In this document: positions 8,574 to 17,304 of the stretch, piece after piece
Layout of the letters: the number at the start of each line of letters is the position of its first letter
Numbering within the stretch: the stretch's first letter is position 1
From: Ruminococcus sp. zg-924
GTDB lineage: Bacteria > Bacillota > Clostridia > Oscillospirales > Acutalibacteraceae
Direction of reading: 5' to 3'
DNA: 64,000 nucleotides
Assembly: GCF_024433635.1 (NCBI RefSeq)
Contig: NZ_WNJZ01000002.1
Coordinates: forward strand, 1 to 64,000
Position numbers and translations under genes: made by a program
Notes under the pieces: model-generated
Seen by the model: the letters and a program-made list of their open reading frames with translations, nothing else
Told to the model about the DNA's origin: nothing
The model's database searches: none

Positions 8574-9248
8574 TTGGAGCAATTCTGCAAAACACTTGGA
8601 TATGATTTCAAAAATATAGAATACTTAAAAATCGCTTTAACACATTCCTCATATGCTAACGAACGAAAAGGCGAGGTTGTGTGTAACGAACGACAGGAGT
8701 TTTTGGGTGACTCTGTTTTAAGTATAATTGTGTCGGATTATATTTTCAAACATTGTCCCGATTTACCGGAGGGTGAGCTTACAAAGCTCAGAGCATCTCT
8801 TGTGTGCGAAAAAACGCTTGCTGTTTATGCCCGTTCAATTAATTTGGGAAAATACCTCCTTTTGAGCAGAGGTGAAAGTAAAAACGGCGGCAGAACCCGT
8901 TCGTCAATCTTGGCTGACGCATTCGAGTCAGTCATTGCCGCAATTTACCTTGACGGCGGAATAGAGTGCGCAAGAAAATTCGTTCTTGGATTTGTTGTTG
9001 ACGATATTAAAAATCACAGAAATCATAATTTTATTGACTATAAAACTAAGCTTCAGGAGATTGTCCAGAAAAACCCCGAAGAAAAAATCTCTTATGTTCT
9101 TACCGGTGAATCCGGTCCGGATCACGATAAGCACTTTACCGTCGAGGTTCACCTAAACAGCAATGTTGTCGGCAAGGGTGGCGGCAGGAGTAAAAAGGAA
9201 GCCGAGCAGCAGGCAGCAAGAGAAGCATTGGAGCTGATGGGATATTGA
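8574..9248 (+). CDS. rnc: Ribonuclease III
   Basis: RNase III cuts double-stranded RNA and matures 30S rRNA precursors. The catalytic domain is seen at ~1-150 with the signature ERQEFLGDSVLSI (metal-binding acidic residues) and the later LADAFESVIAAIYLDGG. The C-terminal dsRNA-binding domain occupies ~155-225 (DYKTKLQEIVQ, GKGGGRSKKEAEQQAAREAL). I prefer TTG 8574, with AAAGGTGA (8561-8568) at proper spacing, over GTG 8565, which overlaps that ribosome binding site. The stop overlaps the next gene by 4 bases (TTGA). Confidence 0.95.
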   Translation: MEQFCKTLGYDFKNIEYLKIALTHSSYANERKGEVVCNERQEFLGDSVLSIIVSDYIFKHCPDLPEGELTKLRASLVCEKTLAVYARSINLGKYLLLSRGESKNGGRTRSSILADAFESVIAAIYLDGGIECARKFVLGFVVDDIKNHRNHNFIDYKTKLQEIVQKNPEEKISYVLTGESGPDHDKHFTVEVHLNSNVVGKGGGRSKKEAEQQAAREALELMGY

Positions 9249-10243
9249 AACGCTCAAACGTAGCAATTTTTGTGCCGCATAAAGGCTGTCCTAATCAATG
9301 TACCTTTTGCAATCAAAATGAAATAACAGGCTGCACGTCGAACGTGACCAAAGAGGATGTTATATCCGCTGTTGAAACATCGCTTTATTCCGGCGGCTAT
9401 TCTAAGGAGTCTGAAATAGCCTTCTTCGGCGGCAGTTTTACGGGAATTGACCCTGAGTATATGGAAATGCTCCTTCAAGCTGCGTATCAATATGTGTCAC
9501 AAGGGCTGTTCAAGGGAATAAGAATATCAACCCGACCCGATTACATAAATCAGGAAATACTCGATACACTCAAAAAGTACGGCGTCACCTCAATAGAGCT
9601 TGGCGCACAGAGTATGGACGACGAGGTGCTTAAGGCTAACAAGAGGGGTCACTCAGCGCAGAATGTTGTAGAAGCTTGCGAGCTTATAAAGCAAAACGGC
9701 TTTTCACTTGGACTTCAGATGATGACGGGACTATACAAAAGCGATGAGAAAAAGGATATATACACTGCACAGCAGTTGTCGCTTTTACAGCCGGATACAA
9801 TGCGAATTTATCCCACTATTGTTTTGAAGTACACAGAGCTTGCGATACTTTGCCTTACGGGAAAATATTATCCCCAGTCGCTTGAAGAGGCTGTAAATCT
9901 CTGCGCAAAGCTTCTTGATTTTTTTGATAATATGAATATCAAGGTTATACGCCTTGGTCTGCACGACAGTCCATCTCTGAAAAAGGAATATATCGCAGGG
10001 CCGTACCATCCTGCTTTTCGTGAGCTTTGCGAAAGTAAGCTGTTCGTAGATAAATTCTTGAATGAGGTTAAGAATGAGCGATATACTTCATATGTTGCAG
10101 AGGTTAATCCTTCCTACTTATCAAAGGCACTCGGTCAGAAAAAGGCGAATATAGAGTGCTTGAGAGATTCAGGATATGATGTACGTATAATTCAAAACCA
10201 ACAGATACAAGACGGTAAATTTAAGTTAACACCGATTGAATGA
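9245..10243 (+). CDS. Radical SAM protein (Elp3-like core)
   Basis: The 332-residue protein has the radical SAM cluster motif CPNQCTFC near the N-terminus (residues ~16-23), binding a 4Fe-4S cluster that cleaves S-adenosylmethionine. FFGGSFTGIDP, RISTRPDYI and SIELGAQSMDDEVLK match the TIM-barrel part shared with Elp3 and HemN-type enzymes. There is no acetyltransferase domain. Homologues are routinely found between rnc and smc in Clostridia, but the substrate is unknown to me. TTG at 9245 overlaps the rnc stop codon, suggesting coupling. A role in RNA or cofactor modification is only a guess. Confidence 0.85.
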   Translation: MKRSNVAIFVPHKGCPNQCTFCNQNEITGCTSNVTKEDVISAVETSLYSGGYSKESEIAFFGGSFTGIDPEYMEMLLQAAYQYVSQGLFKGIRISTRPDYINQEILDTLKKYGVTSIELGAQSMDDEVLKANKRGHSAQNVVEACELIKQNGFSLGLQMMTGLYKSDEKKDIYTAQQLSLLQPDTMRIYPTIVLKYTELAILCLTGKYYPQSLEEAVNLCAKLLDFFDNMNIKVIRLGLHDSPSLKKEYIAGPYHPAFRELCESKLFVDKFLNEVKNERYTSYVAEVNPSYLSKALGQKKANIECLRDSGYDVRIIQNQQIQDGKFKLTPIE

Positions 10244-10268
10244 TATTGTTTAGCAAAGAGGTGAAACA

Positions 10269-13200
10269 GTGCTACTAAAATCACTCGAAATACAGGGATT
10301 CAAAACCTTTCCTGATAAAACAAAATTAAGCTTTGACAAGGGAATAACGGCAGTAGTCGGACCTAACGGCAGCGGAAAAAGCAATATAAGCGACGCTATA
10401 AGATGGGTGCTCGGTGAACAGTCGCCAAAATCGCTAAGATGTTCAAAAATGGAGGACGTTGTCTTTAATGGCACCGATCAAAGAAAAAAACAGGGCTATG
10501 CTGAGGTTACGCTGACAATAGATAATAAGGATCGTGCTCTTGAGTTTGATGGTGACGAAATCGCCGTTACAAGAAGATATTACAGAAGCGGCGACAGCGA
10601 GTATTTAATCAACAGAGCCTCTGTACGTCTTAAGGACATCCATGAGCTTTTTATGGACACAGGACTTGGCAGAGACGGCTATTCTATGATTGGTCAGGGC
10701 AAGATTGACAGCATAGTTGCTTCAAAAAGTGAGGACAGACGAGAAATATTTGAAGAAGCAGCCGGAATTTCTCGTTACCGCTACCGCAAGATTGAGGCTG
10801 AAAGAAAGCTCAAAAGCGCAGAGGAAAACCTTTTGCGCCTGCGTGATATTGTAACCGAGCTTGAGGATAGAGTCGAGCCTCTGAGAAAGCAGTCTGAAAA
10901 GGCAACCGCATTCTTAGAATATTCCTCAGAGAAAAAAGAGATTGAAATAGCCTTGTGGCTCGATACCTTAGAGAAATCAGCAGGAGTTCTTCGTGAGCAT
11001 GAGGAAAAAATAGAGATTGCACGCAGTCAAAACGAATCTGCGGCGGAGGAACTTGATAAAATATCGGCTCAAACAGAGGAATATTACCTTAAAGGCGGAG
11101 AATACTCAGGCTTAATTGAGCAGGTCAGAGGAGAAATATCTTCTCTTGAAGAGAAAACGGCGGAAAAGCGTTCGTTTATCTCTGTTGCTGAAAACAATAT
11201 TTATCACAATAACGAGAATAAAAAGAGAATAGAGAGCGAAATTTTAACACTTGATTCTTCCTTTTCAAACTTGGAGAAGGATATAGAGGGAAAGAAAGCT
11301 CAGATTGAGGAAAAGAAACAGAAAATTGATATGCTTAAAGAAGAGTATGATAAGCTTGCCAGGCGGCTTGCTGAAATCAACCTTGTAACGGGTGAGAATT
11401 CACAGCTAATGCAGCAGCTCAGCTTTTCTATCACAAAGCTTACTGCTCAGGCTGCCGATATCAAGGTTAAGCATATGACAAGTGCATCATCTGTGGCGGA
11501 AAACGAGGAGAGAATCAGTCGCCTGAACGCTGAAATAGCGCAGGCAAAAAAGACGCTATCTGAGTTGTCCAAAATGCTTGAAGGCTATGAGCGCCGTGAA
11601 AAGGAATATGCACAGAAGCTTGTATCTCTCAATAACTCCTGCAACGGTTTAAAGCTAAGAATAGATTCCAAGAAAAACAAGGCTGAAGCAGACAAAAAGC
11701 TTGCAGACAAGCTTGTACTTGATACACTTGAAAATCGTCGCAGAATAAAGCTTTTGGAAGATTTGGAGAAAAACCTTGAAGGCTTTAACCACAGTGTTAA
11801 AATAGTAATGAAGGAAAGCGAGCGTGGAACTCTCAGCGGTATTCATGGCCCTGTATCAAGAGTTATTCAGGTACCTAAGCAATACACGGTTGCAATTGAA
11901 ACCGCCTTGGGCGCCGCTATGCAGAATATTGTAACAGGTACTGAAAACGACGCAAAATCTGCTATTAATATGCTCAAAAAGCGTGACGGCGGACGATGCA
12001 CATTCTTGCCAATGACTACAATTAAGGGCAAAAGCCTTAACGAAAACGGACTTGAACGCTGCGAGGGCTTTGTCGGAATAGCGCAGGCTCTTTGCTCATG
12101 TGCTCCGGAATACAACGGTATCCTAAGCTCCCTTCTCGGCAGAATAGTAATAGCTGAGGACTTGAACTGCGCCGTTAAAATCGCCAAGCAGTATTCATAC
12201 AGATTCAAGATTGTAACCCTTGACGGACAGGTAGTAAACGCCGGCGGCTCGCTTACAGGTGGTTCGCTTGCAAGAAAATCAGGACTTTTAAGTAGGGTTA
12301 GTGAGATCGAAAGCCTAAAACAGCATGATATCGAGCTTACAAAAAAGCAGGACGAGGCTGCGCTGAAATATAAGCAAACAGTAAGCGAAATTCAAAAGGA
12401 CGAGGCTGAAATTACTGTATTCCAAGCTCAGATTGCGAAGCTTAAGGAACAACAGATAAGGCTTGAAGCCGAATCTACCACTTGCAAAAATGAGTATAAC
12501 GGCGAGCTTCGTACCATTGCTGAATATGAATCAGAGCTTAAAACACGAACAGGCAATGCCAAGGCTTTGCTTGATAATGCAGATAATGCGGCGTCTGAGC
12601 TGGAAAAAATAAATAATCAGATTAGTGAGATTGAAGAAAAGTCGAAGGAAATTGCAGGCACAGGCGAGGAGTATTCAAGAAAGCGAGAGGAAATATCTGA
12701 GCAGCTTCAATCGCTTAACCTACAAAGAGTGTCGCTTGATAAGGACATTGAGGTTTTAACGGCTGAAATAAACCTTGCCTTAAGTACAGGCACAACGCAG
12801 GAGGCAAGAAAGAAAAGCTTGCTTTCTGAAATTGAGCTGCTAAAGGAAAAGAATATCAGTATTCAGCACCAGATTGATGAGCTTAATTCTTTAATAGAGA
12901 AATACACGAATGAAATAAAAGAGAAAAACGAGAGAATAGCAGAGCTTAATCAGGACAGAATGAAGCTTGAAAAGGCGAGCGCTGATTTAAGAAGGCTTGA
13001 AAAGGAAAAGATAAGCGAAAAGGAGCTTTCAGGCCGTGAACTTGCACGACTTGAGGAGCGTAAAATGAACCTCCAAAAGCAGTATGACGATATTATCTCA
13101 AAGCTTTGGGAGGAATACGAGCTTACTCGCCGTGAAGCTGAGCAAACCGTAAAACCGCTTGAGGATGTTGCAGCGGCAAGAAGGCGTTTAAATGAGCTTA

Positions 13201-13838
13201 AGAGTAAAATTAAGGCTTTAGGCTCAGTCAATGTAGGCGCTATTGAGGAATATAAAGAGGTATCTGAGCGATATGAATTTTTGAGTGCTCAGGTGAGCGA
13301 TGTTGAAAAATCACGCAGCGAAATTCTAAGGCTTATAAATGACCTCACTAAACAAATGCAGGAGCTTTTTGTTGAACGATTTGACAAAATCAACGAACAC
13401 TTCAAAGCAACCTTCAAAGAACTTTTCGGCGGCGGCAACGCTTTTCTGGAACTTTCAAACCCCGACGATATCCTGCAAAGCGGCATTGAAATAAATGTGC
13501 ACCCGCCGGGAAAAATCGTTATGCATCTTGAAGCGCTTTCGGGCGGCGAAAAAGCTCTTGTTGCAATTGCGCTGTATTTTGCTATAATGAAGGTAAGTCC
13601 TGCTCCGTTTTGCGTAATGGACGAGATTGAAGCGGCACTTGACGATGTAAACGTATACCGCTTCGCCTCATATCTGAGAAATATGAATGACAGAACTCAG
13701 TTTATTTTGATTACACACAGAAGAGGTACAATGGAAGAAGCAGACGTTCTCTACGGAGTAACTATGCAGGACAAGGGTGTGTCAAAGCTTCTTGAAATGC
13801 ACTCCACTGAGGTTTCACAGGCAACGGGAGTAAAATAG
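10269..13838 (+). CDS. smc: Chromosome segregation ATPase SMC
   Basis: SMC is the core of the ScpAB-SMC condensin that organises the nucleoid. The 1189-residue protein has the full architecture: N-terminal Walker A (GPNGSGKSN), a long coiled coil (~170-510), a hinge (~515-660, with GTLSGIHGPVSRVI and GGSLTGGSLARKSGLLSR), a second coiled coil (~680-1020), and the C-terminal head with LEALSGGEKALVAIA (signature) and CVMDEIEAALDD (Walker B). GTG 10269 is preceded by GAGGTGA. It is followed by ftsY after 17 bases, the standard Firmicute order. Confidence 0.98.
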   Translation: MLLKSLEIQGFKTFPDKTKLSFDKGITAVVGPNGSGKSNISDAIRWVLGEQSPKSLRCSKMEDVVFNGTDQRKKQGYAEVTLTIDNKDRALEFDGDEIAVTRRYYRSGDSEYLINRASVRLKDIHELFMDTGLGRDGYSMIGQGKIDSIVASKSEDRREIFEEAAGISRYRYRKIEAERKLKSAEENLLRLRDIVTELEDRVEPLRKQSEKATAFLEYSSEKKEIEIALWLDTLEKSAGVLREHEEKIEIARSQNESAAEELDKISAQTEEYYLKGGEYSGLIEQVRGEISSLEEKTAEKRSFISVAENNIYHNNENKKRIESEILTLDSSFSNLEKDIEGKKAQIEEKKQKIDMLKEEYDKLARRLAEINLVTGENSQLMQQLSFSITKLTAQAADIKVKHMTSASSVAENEERISRLNAEIAQAKKTLSELSKMLEGYERREKEYAQKLVSLNNSCNGLKLRIDSKKNKAEADKKLADKLVLDTLENRRRIKLLEDLEKNLEGFNHSVKIVMKESERGTLSGIHGPVSRVIQVPKQYTVAIETALGAAMQNIVTGTENDAKSAINMLKKRDGGRCTFLPMTTIKGKSLNENGLERCEGFVGIAQALCSCAPEYNGILSSLLGRIVIAEDLNCAVKIAKQYSYRFKIVTLDGQVVNAGGSLTGGSLARKSGLLSRVSEIESLKQHDIELTKKQDEAALKYKQTVSEIQKDEAEITVFQAQIAKLKEQQIRLEAESTTCKNEYNGELRTIAEYESELKTRTGNAKALLDNADNAASELEKINNQISEIEEKSKEIAGTGEEYSRKREEISEQLQSLNLQRVSLDKDIEVLTAEINLALSTGTTQEARKKSLLSEIELLKEKNISIQHQIDELNSLIEKYTNEIKEKNERIAELNQDRMKLEKASADLRRLEKEKISEKELSGRELARLEERKMNLQKQYDDIISKLWEEYELTRREAEQTVKPLEDVAAARRRLNELKSKIKALGSVNVGAIEEYKEVSERYEFLSAQVSDVEKSRSEILRLINDLTKQMQELFVERFDKINEHFKATFKELFGGGNAFLELSNPDDILQSGIEINVHPPGKIVMHLEALSGGEKALVAIALYFAIMKVSPAPFCVMDEIEAALDDVNVYRFASYLRNMNDRTQFILITHRRGTMEEADVLYGVTMQDKGVSKLLEMHSTEVSQATGVK

Positions 13839-13855
13839 ATAAAGGAATGATATAA

Positions 13856-14773
13856 ATGGGCTTTTTCAGCAAAATAAAAGAAGGTCTTAAAAAAACAAGA
13901 GATGCGGTTGTAGGTCAAATTGACACTATGCTTAAATCGTTCACCAAGATTGACGAGGAGCTTTTTGAAGAGCTTGAGGAACTGCTTGTAATGGGCGACG
14001 TTGGCATGGCTACCGCAACAAAAATTACGGACGAAATCAGAACAAAGGTTAAAAAACAGGGAATAACAGATCCGAACGAAATTCACAGACTTCTTGAGGA
14101 AACAGTCGCCGAGCTTCTACGTGGCGGAGAGGAGCTTCAGCTTAACACAAAGCCGTCTGTAATACTTGTTATTGGTGTAAATGGTGTTGGAAAAACAACT
14201 ACTATCGGTAAGCTTGCAAACAGTCTGCGTATGCAGGGCAAAAAGATTTTACTTGCAGCGGCAGATACCTTCCGAGCAGCCGCTATTGATCAGCTTGAAA
14301 TCTGGGCGGATCGCTGCAAGTGTGAAATAGTAAAGCAAAACGAAGGCTCAGACCCTGCGGCTGTTGTATTTGACGCAATTTCCTCTGCAAAGGCTAAGGG
14401 TGCAGATGTTATTATCTGTGACACAGCAGGTAGGCTTCACAACAAAAAACACCTTATGGATGAGCTTTCAAAAATCAGCAGAATTATAGACCGTGAGCTT
14501 CCGGGAGCTGACAAGGAATATCTTCTTGTTCTTGATGCAACAACAGGTCAGAACGCTGTAAATCAGGCTCGTGAGTTTAAAAATGCAGCGGGTATCACAG
14601 GAATTGTTCTGACAAAGCTTGACGGTACCGCCAAGGGCGGCGTTGTGCTTTCAATAAAAGAGGAACTTGACGTTCCCGTTAAATACATTGGTGTAGGCGA
14701 GCAGATTGACGATTTACAGCCGTTTAACAGCGACGATTTCGCTAAAGCTTTATTTGCAAGAGATGATAAATAA
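13856..14773 (+). CDS. ftsY: Signal recognition particle receptor FtsY
   Basis: FtsY is the membrane-associated GTPase that receives ribosome-SRP complexes and hands them to SecYEG. The 305-residue protein has the helical N domain (~1-90) followed by the G domain: GVNGVGKTTTIGKLA (G1), AADTFRAAAIDQLE (insertion box), CDTAGRLHNK (G3), LTKLDGTAKGG (G4) and KYIGVGEQIDDLQPF. The acidic A domain of enterobacterial FtsY is missing, as is normal in Firmicutes. It lies 17 bases after smc and 20 bases before the nucleotide-cleaning pyrophosphatase gene. Confidence 0.97.
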   Translation: MGFFSKIKEGLKKTRDAVVGQIDTMLKSFTKIDEELFEELEELLVMGDVGMATATKITDEIRTKVKKQGITDPNEIHRLLEETVAELLRGGEELQLNTKPSVILVIGVNGVGKTTTIGKLANSLRMQGKKILLAAADTFRAAAIDQLEIWADRCKCEIVKQNEGSDPAAVVFDAISSAKAKGADVIICDTAGRLHNKKHLMDELSKISRIIDRELPGADKEYLLVLDATTGQNAVNQAREFKNAAGITGIVLTKLDGTAKGGVVLSIKEELDVPVKYIGVGEQIDDLQPFNSDDFAKALFARDDK

Positions 14774-14793
14774 TCCCTGAAAGGAAATATAAT

Positions 14794-15390
14794 ATGAAAA
14801 GCTTTATTATAGCCTCAAACAATGTGCACAAGGTTGCAGAGCTTGACAGGATTTTAAATCCACTTAGAATTAAAGCTCTCACAGCAAAGCAGGCGGGAGT
14901 TGACTTAGGCGACGTTGAGGAAACAGGCACAACCTTTTTGGAAAATGCAAGGATTAAGGCTCTTGCGGCTTATAAAAGGTGCAATATGCCGTCAATAGCA
15001 GATGATTCAGGCTTGATGGTTGATGCGCTAAACGGAGCACCCGGAGTATATTCCGCCAGATATGCTGGAGAGGGCGCAAGCGACGGTGACAAAATCAATA
15101 AGCTTCTTGGTGAGCTTAAAGATGTTCCCGAAAAGGACAGAACAGCTACCTTTGTTTGCTCAATCTGCTGTGTTTTAGAGGACGGCAGTATGATTGAGGT
15201 AAACGGCAAATGCCCCGGCACAATAGCCTTTGAACCCAAAGGAAACGGCGGCTTCGGATACGACCCTGTGTTTATTGTAGAAGGCGGAAAAAGCTTTGCG
15301 CAGTTAAGTGATTCTGAAAAGGATAAAATAAGTCATAGGGGAAATGCTCTGAGAGCATTAAAGGAAGAGCTTGAAAAAAGATTAAACTAA
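14794..15390 (+). CDS. rdgB: XTP/dITP diphosphatase (RdgB/HAM1 family)
   Basis: This enzyme hydrolyses non-canonical purine triphosphates (XTP, ITP, dITP) to monophosphates, keeping them out of nucleic acids. The 198 residues show the family motifs SNNVHKVAEL, TFLENARIKA, ADDSGLMVDAL, GVYSARYAGEG, GNGGFGYDPVF and the C-terminal SHRGNALRAL. AAAGGAAAT precedes the ATG. It sits in the ftsY to leuS run of co-oriented genes. Confidence 0.95.
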   Translation: MKSFIIASNNVHKVAELDRILNPLRIKALTAKQAGVDLGDVEETGTTFLENARIKALAAYKRCNMPSIADDSGLMVDALNGAPGVYSARYAGEGASDGDKINKLLGELKDVPEKDRTATFVCSICCVLEDGSMIEVNGKCPGTIAFEPKGNGGFGYDPVFIVEGGKSFAQLSDSEKDKISHRGNALRALKEELEKRLN

Positions 15391-15409
15391 GACGAAGTGA
15401 GGACAATAT

Positions 15410-15715
15410 ATGTTAACGAGTAAACAAAGAGCATATCTTCGTTCACTTGCTACAACCCAAGACACTATTCTGATGGTAGGCAAGGGCGGTATGAACGACC
15501 AGATTATAAAACAGGCATCAGACGCTATTCATAAGAGAGAGCTTGTAAAGGGAAAAGTGCTTGAAAGCGCCGGAATAACTCCAAGAGAAGCTGCTGAGGA
15601 AATCTCTGCAGAAATCAAAGCAGAGGTTGTGCAGGTTATCGGCACAAAATTTGTTTTGTATAAGCGCAATGAAAAGGAACCAAAAATAGAGCTACCGAAG
15701 GCAAAAAAGAGATAA
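15410..15715 (+). CDS. yhbY: CRM-domain RNA-binding protein YhbY
   Basis: The 101-residue protein is a single CRM domain: MLTSKQRAYLRSLA, then VGKGGMNDQIIKQASDAI with the GxxG loop, LVKGKVLE and VVQVIGTKFVLYKRN. YhbY proteins associate with pre-50S particles and help ribosome assembly. The gene ends one base before nadD, so both are surely in one transcript; yhbY-nadD-yqeK-rsfS is a recurrent Firmicute order. Confidence 0.93.
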   Translation: MLTSKQRAYLRSLATTQDTILMVGKGGMNDQIIKQASDAIHKRELVKGKVLESAGITPREAAEEISAEIKAEVVQVIGTKFVLYKRNEKEPKIELPKAKKR

Positions 15716-15716
15716 T

Positions 15717-16316
15717 ATGAAAAAAATTGCGATGTTCGGCGGCAGCTTCAATCCGCCTCATATAGGGCATTTGCAGCTTGCTCAGGCGTATATTGAAGCA
15801 CTTGAGCTTGATACTCTGCTGCTTGTTCCCGTGTTTTCTCCGCCGCATAAATCAGCAAACGGAATGGTTACAGCCGAGCACAGATTAAATATGTGCGCTT
15901 TGCTTGAAAAATATAATAACAAGATAAAAGTGAGCGATATTGAGATAAAAAGAGGCGGCAGCAGCTATACCGTTGACACACTCAAAGCATTGAAAACACT
16001 GTATAAAGGCAGTGAACTTTATCTCATTATCGGTGCGGATATGTATATGTCACTCCAAAGCTGGTATCAGCCGGAGCAGATATGTGCGCTTGCAAAGATT
16101 TGTACCATATCACGAAACAGCGACGATGTTTTAATGCTTGAAAACCATTCAAGATTTTTAAAAAGATTTGGATGTGAAAGCGTTATCCTGAAAGGCAGGG
16201 TAATGACTGTTTCTTCAACACAGGTAAGAAGCGCCGTCAAGTCCGGCGAATCTATACTAAGCCTCGTTGTTCCCGAGGTTTATGACTATATCAAGCGTAA
16301 CGGTCTTTATATATGA
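15717..16316 (+). CDS. nadD: Nicotinate-nucleotide adenylyltransferase
   Basis: NadD joins nicotinate mononucleotide and ATP to form deamido-NAD, an essential NAD synthesis step. The 199 residues contain the nucleotidyltransferase motif GGSFNPPHIGHL (HxGH), LVPVFSPPHK, YTVDTLKAL, LIIGADMYMSLQSW and the C-terminal VSSTQVRSAV (ISSTxIR-type). The ATG lies one base after the yhbY stop. The next gene, yqeK, starts 23 bases later with GGAGG in front. Confidence 0.96.
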   Translation: MKKIAMFGGSFNPPHIGHLQLAQAYIEALELDTLLLVPVFSPPHKSANGMVTAEHRLNMCALLEKYNNKIKVSDIEIKRGGSSYTVDTLKALKTLYKGSELYLIIGADMYMSLQSWYQPEQICALAKICTISRNSDDVLMLENHSRFLKRFGCESVILKGRVMTVSSTQVRSAVKSGESILSLVVPEVYDYIKRNGLYI

Positions 16317-16339
16317 TGTTTTGACAGGGAGGTATCATT

Positions 16340-16909
16340 ATGACTTTCAAGGAATACAGAAAGATTGTAAAGTCAAGAATGGGTGAAAAACGCTTTAGCC
16401 ATAGTGAAAATGTTTCAAAAGAAGCGATTAAGCTTGCAAAGCTCTATGGTGCAGACCCCGAAAAGGCGGAGCTTGCCGGAATTTTGCACGATATCACTAA
16501 GGAAACGCCTCATGAAGAGCAGTTGCAAATCATGGAGAAAAATGGTATAATACTCTCTAAATTACAGCTGTCATCTCCAAAGCTGTGGCATTCGCTTTCG
16601 GGTGCAGCTTATATTGAATCAGAGCTTGGAATTACCGATCAGGATATCATAAACGCCGTACGATATCATACCTCCGGAAGGGCAGGAATGAGCATTCTTG
16701 AAAAGATAATTTTTGTTGCCGATTTCACAAGTGAGGAACGTGATTACGACGACGTTGACGTTATGAGAAAAAAATCAAGAAAAAGCTTAGAGGAGGCTAT
16801 GCACTACGGTCTTTCCTTCACGCTTTCAGACTTAATTAAGCGTGAGCGAATTATAGACCCAAACGCAATAGACTGCTATAACGATATAACAATCAACTAC
16901 ACATTTTGA
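16340..16909 (+). CDS. yqeK: YqeK HD-domain hydrolase (predicted symmetrical Ap4A hydrolase)
   Basis: The 189-residue HD-superfamily protein has the metal ligands RFSHSENVSKEA, the His-Asp pair in AGILHDITKE, LWHSLSGAAYIESEL and ADFTSEERDY. YqeK proteins split diadenosine tetraphosphate into two ADP and always neighbour nadD and rsfS in Firmicutes, as here. The function is from family knowledge. The stop codon overlaps the ribosome binding site of rsfS. Confidence 0.92.
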   Translation: MTFKEYRKIVKSRMGEKRFSHSENVSKEAIKLAKLYGADPEKAELAGILHDITKETPHEEQLQIMEKNGIILSKLQLSSPKLWHSLSGAAYIESELGITDQDIINAVRYHTSGRAGMSILEKIIFVADFTSEERDYDDVDVMRKKSRKSLEEAMHYGLSFTLSDLIKRERIIDPNAIDCYNDITINYTF

Positions 16910-16919
16910 GGTGAAAAAT

Positions 16920-17279
16920 TTGACATCATTAGAAACTGCAAAAATCGCCGCAAAGGCGCTTGACGGAAAAAAGGGTCATGATATAAGACTCATTAAAATT
17001 GACGCTGTTTCAACTTTGGCAGATTATATGGTAATTGCTGCCGGTACAAACAGCACACAAATTAAGGCTATGGCTGAAGAGGTTGAATATAAGCTTGACG
17101 AGGCAGGCATTTCGGTAAGTCATATTGAGGGCCACCGTAATGACAGCTGGATTTTGCTTGACTATGTTGACGTTATAGTTCACGTTTTCTCTGAGGAGGC
17201 TCGTGAATTCTATGATCTTGAAAGATTGTGGCAGGACGGCACAGATGTTGACATTTCAGACATCTTAAAGCAAGACTAA
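16920..17279 (+). CDS. rsfS: Ribosomal silencing factor RsfS
   Basis: RsfS binds uL14 on the 50S subunit and blocks 30S joining when nutrients are short. The product of about 119 residues has the family features [55 protein letters not shown] and [18 protein letters not shown] at 16911 is also in frame but lies inside the ribosome binding site GAGGTG (16909-16914). TTG at 16920 has the right spacing, so I chose it. leuS follows 25 bases later. Confidence 0.94.
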   Translation: MTSLETAKIAAKALDGKKGHDIRLIKIDAVSTLADYMVIAAGTNSTQIKAMAEEVEYKLDEAGISVSHIEGHRNDSWILLDYVDVIVHVFSEEAREFYDLERLWQDGTDVDISDILKQD

Positions 17280-17304
17280 GACAATACTAAGCGGAGGGAT
17301 TTTT

